A DNA stretch of 7,085 nucleotides from a bacterium (GTDB lineage Bacteria; Babelota; Babeliae; Babelales; RVW-14), in NCBI GenBank assembly GCA_023249895.1, contig JAHFBS010000046.1, positions 1 through 7,085 of the forward strand, written 5' to 3'. Below, piece after piece: positions 5,942-7,085 of this stretch. A program made the position numbers and the translations under genes. How positions within the stretch are numbered: position 1 is the stretch's first letter; each line of letters starts with the position of its first letter. A model generated the notes under the pieces. That model searched no databases and was not told where the DNA came from. It was given only the letters and a program-made list of their open reading frames with translations.

Positions 5942-6370
5942 ATGAAGATGACGATATCAACCGTAAAATACTTTTTAACCATCGTGGCAATGGCCCTGTT
6001 CGGTTCGTACGTTCTTTTGGACGCTGGCGACACCGTCGAGACCGTCAATGAGCAAAAACTTATTGCCGTTGCACGACATCATATCGAACAAGCATGGAAA
6101 AAGAATCAGGAGCAAGGAACCATTCAACGTGTTTCCTGCACATTTACCCCTGATGAGGTCTGCATCAAAACAGACTTTTCTGATTACCGCAAAAAGCGTG
6201 ATCGCTATACCCTTCCCAATTACCTTTCCTTATCATCGCCTATAACCGAAGTCACTTATAATCGCTGCAACAAACAAGCGCTCTTGGTTGTTAACAAGAG
6301 AAATTCAACACGACGTTTGCACGAAAAATATGTTCCAATTCCTGAAGGATCTTTTCTTTCCAAAATATAA
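5942..6370 (+). CDS. Small membrane-anchored or secreted protein of unknown function (142 aa)
   Basis: I do not recognise this protein. Residues 9-27 form one hydrophobic segment (KYFLTIVAMALFGSYVLLDAG) after a short start with two lysines. This could be an uncleaved anchor or a signal peptide cut near LLDAG. The rest (about 115 residues) is rich in Lys, Arg and Glu, with three cysteines (66, 74 and 109) that would face the periplasm and could form a disulfide. The pattern from about 62 (IQRVSCTFTPDEVCIKTDF) onward suggests beta-strands. The chosen start is the ATG at 5942, with AAAGGA (5926-5931) ten bases upstream; a TTG at 5915 would lie before that site. The gene is followed after 26 bases by rubredoxin and then sppA, probably as one transcript. 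Translation is convincing because of the signal and ribosome-binding site, but no role can be assigned. Confidence 0.8.
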   Translation: MKMTISTVKYFLTIVAMALFGSYVLLDAGDTVETVNEQKLIAVARHHIEQAWKKNQEQGTIQRVSCTFTPDEVCIKTDFSDYRKKRDRYTLPNYLSLSSPITEVTYNRCNKQALLVVNKRNSTRRLHEKYVPIPEGSFLSKI

Positions 6371-6396
6371 GAGGAACTAAACGGGAAGGATTCGTG

Positions 6397-6603
6397 ATGC
6401 AAGCGCACATTTGTACCGTCTGCGGCTACGTGTATGACGTCCAAAGTGCAGATCGCGATGTTGAGAACAACCTCATTCCATTTGAAAATCTTGATCCAGA
6501 CTGGCAATGTCCTGTCTGCGGAGTACGGCTCGATCTTTTTAAACCTATTACTGAAGAGCGGCTCCCCGATGTCTCGGTGAGTGACGCTAAGAAGAGGATG
6601 TAA
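6397..6603 (+). CDS. Rubredoxin (68 aa)
   Basis: Rubredoxin is a small cytoplasmic electron carrier with one iron bound by four cysteines. Both knuckles are present: CTVCGYVYD (residues 6-14; Cys6 and Cys9) and CPVCGVRLDLF (38-48; Cys38 and Cys41). Between them, FENLDPDWQ matches the family's conserved FxxLPxDW segment. The usual Asp/Gly-rich stretch after YVYD is altered (VQSADRDVENNLIPFEN) and lacks the common GDPxxGxxPGT pattern. A hydrophilic tail (51-68) extends past the typical length of about 52-54 residues. The start is the ATG at 6397, six bases after AAGGA (6386-6390); the GTG at 6394 is too close to that site. Likely partners are peroxide- or superoxide-reducing enzymes or other oxidoreductases, but none is encoded in this window. 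It lies four bases before sppA, so the two are probably co-transcribed. Confidence 0.95.
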   Translation: MQAHICTVCGYVYDVQSADRDVENNLIPFENLDPDWQCPVCGVRLDLFKPITEERLPDVSVSDAKKRM

Positions 6604-6607
6604 ATTC

Positions 6608-7085
6608 ATGGAATCACACAGCGACAAACAGCCCACTAAACGCGCCAGCTTTTCTACTATCATTAAAAATATCTTCTTTATTCTTCTTATTCTGCAATTC
6701 ACACCCATAGTTTTTTCGGGCCTTAAAGATGTCTTTGAGGATGCTCTTTCAACCAAAACACACGTTGGTTATTTAACCGTTAATGGGTTTATTGGCGACT
6801 CAACCTATTACATCAAACAAATCGAAGATTTTTCAAAAAATCCTGACATCAAAGCGCTCTTGTTACGCGTTAATTCTCCCGGCGGCTATTCAGGCTCAAG
6901 CGAAGTCGTTTATAGAGAACTCAAAAAATTTAAATTCCATAAACCGATTGTCGCATTCATCGAAAATACCGGTGCATCAGGAGCTTATTACATAGCCATG
7001 GCAGCCGACAGCATCGTTGCAAGTCCTACATCGCTTGTCGGTAGCATTGGGGTATTCATGGAACTGCCTAATGTCAAAGATCTTT
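6608..7085 (+). CDS. sppA: Signal peptide peptidase SppA-type serine protease, N-terminal 159 residues (partial, runs off right edge)
   Basis: SppA is a membrane-anchored protease of the ClpP/crotonase-like fold that degrades signal peptides left in the membrane after export. Residues 20-37 form the N-terminal membrane anchor (KNIFFILLILQFTPIVFS), following a short charged cytoplasmic start. The protease domain begins at about 53 (VGYLTVNGFIG). LLLRVNSPGG (84-93) supplies the glycine-rich oxyanion segment. GASGAYYIAMAAD (122-134) holds the expected nucleophile Ser124, and SPTSLVGSIGVF (139-150) is the family signature after it. The catalytic lysine lies beyond the window. The organisation fits the short single-domain SppA (about 300-330 residues) rather than the tandem 67-kDa E. 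coli form, where the catalytic Ser is far downstream. The start is the ATG at 6608, ten bases after AAGAGG (6592-6597) within the end of the rubredoxin gene. Confidence 0.93.
   Translation, partial: MESHSDKQPTKRASFSTIIKNIFFILLILQFTPIVFSGLKDVFEDALSTKTHVGYLTVNGFIGDSTYYIKQIEDFSKNPDIKALLLRVNSPGGYSGSSEVVYRELKKFKFHKPIVAFIENTGASGAYYIAMAADSIVASPTSLVGSIGVFMELPNVKDL

Noticed and set aside
6256..6756. Minus-strand open frame of 166 codons opposite rubredoxin
   Set aside because: The plus strand encodes rubredoxin with all four iron-binding cysteines, plus the SppA start. The antisense frame is a shadow.
1..7085. CRISPR array, insertion sequence, toxin-antitoxin or phage genes
   Set aside because: No regularly spaced repeats, terminal inverted repeats, transposase or integrase motifs, or phage-like proteins were found on either strand.

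Overview
The window looks like ordinary chromosome from a Gram-negative-type bacterium, probably one that lives with a host. Five products are housekeeping or widespread families that can be recognised directly: aspartyl-tRNA synthetase, the SRP receptor FtsY, the release-factor methyltransferase PrmC, rubredoxin and an SppA-type protease. Around them are exported or membrane proteins: a secreted ankyrin-repeat protein, a DsbD/CcdA-like electron-transfer membrane protein, a secreted PEBP-family protein, and two unrecognised proteins with N-terminal signal or anchor sequences. A secreted ankyrin protein beside otherwise plain genes would fit an intracellular or protist-associated lineage such as Candidatus Dependentiae (TM6). 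That placement is an inference from gene content and cannot be proved here.

Layout. Positions 1-749 (minus) hold the first 249 codons of aspS, which runs off the left edge. A 197-base divergent spacer (750-946) carries a candidate aspS promoter and a GC-rich inverted repeat. A secreted ankyrin protein (947-1699, plus) then converges on a DsbD-like membrane protein (1748-2605, minus), with 48 bases between their stop codons. A second divergent spacer (2606-2745) leads to a tightly packed plus-strand cluster: PEBP-like protein (2746-3297), ftsY (3305-4198), an exported helical protein of unknown function (4207-4818) and prmC (4821-5705). The gaps in this cluster are 7, 8 and 2 bases, so it is very likely one operon. 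After a 236-base spacer (5706-5941), a second plus-strand cluster holds a short anchored or secreted protein (5942-6370), rubredoxin (6397-6603) and the start of sppA (6608 to the right edge).

How the genes may work together. The common theme is the cell envelope: FtsY delivers nascent membrane proteins, the DsbD-like protein passes reducing power across the inner membrane, SppA degrades leftover signal peptides, and at least four other products appear exported. PrmC and AspRS belong to translation. No mobile element, CRISPR array, tRNA or rRNA was found, and nothing here amounts to a clearly new multi-gene system. The points most worth a second look are a Glu-to-Gly change in the AspRS flipping loop, the secreted ankyrin protein, a possible internal start in the PEBP gene, the two unknown exported proteins lodged among conserved genes, and the inverted repeat upstream of aspS.
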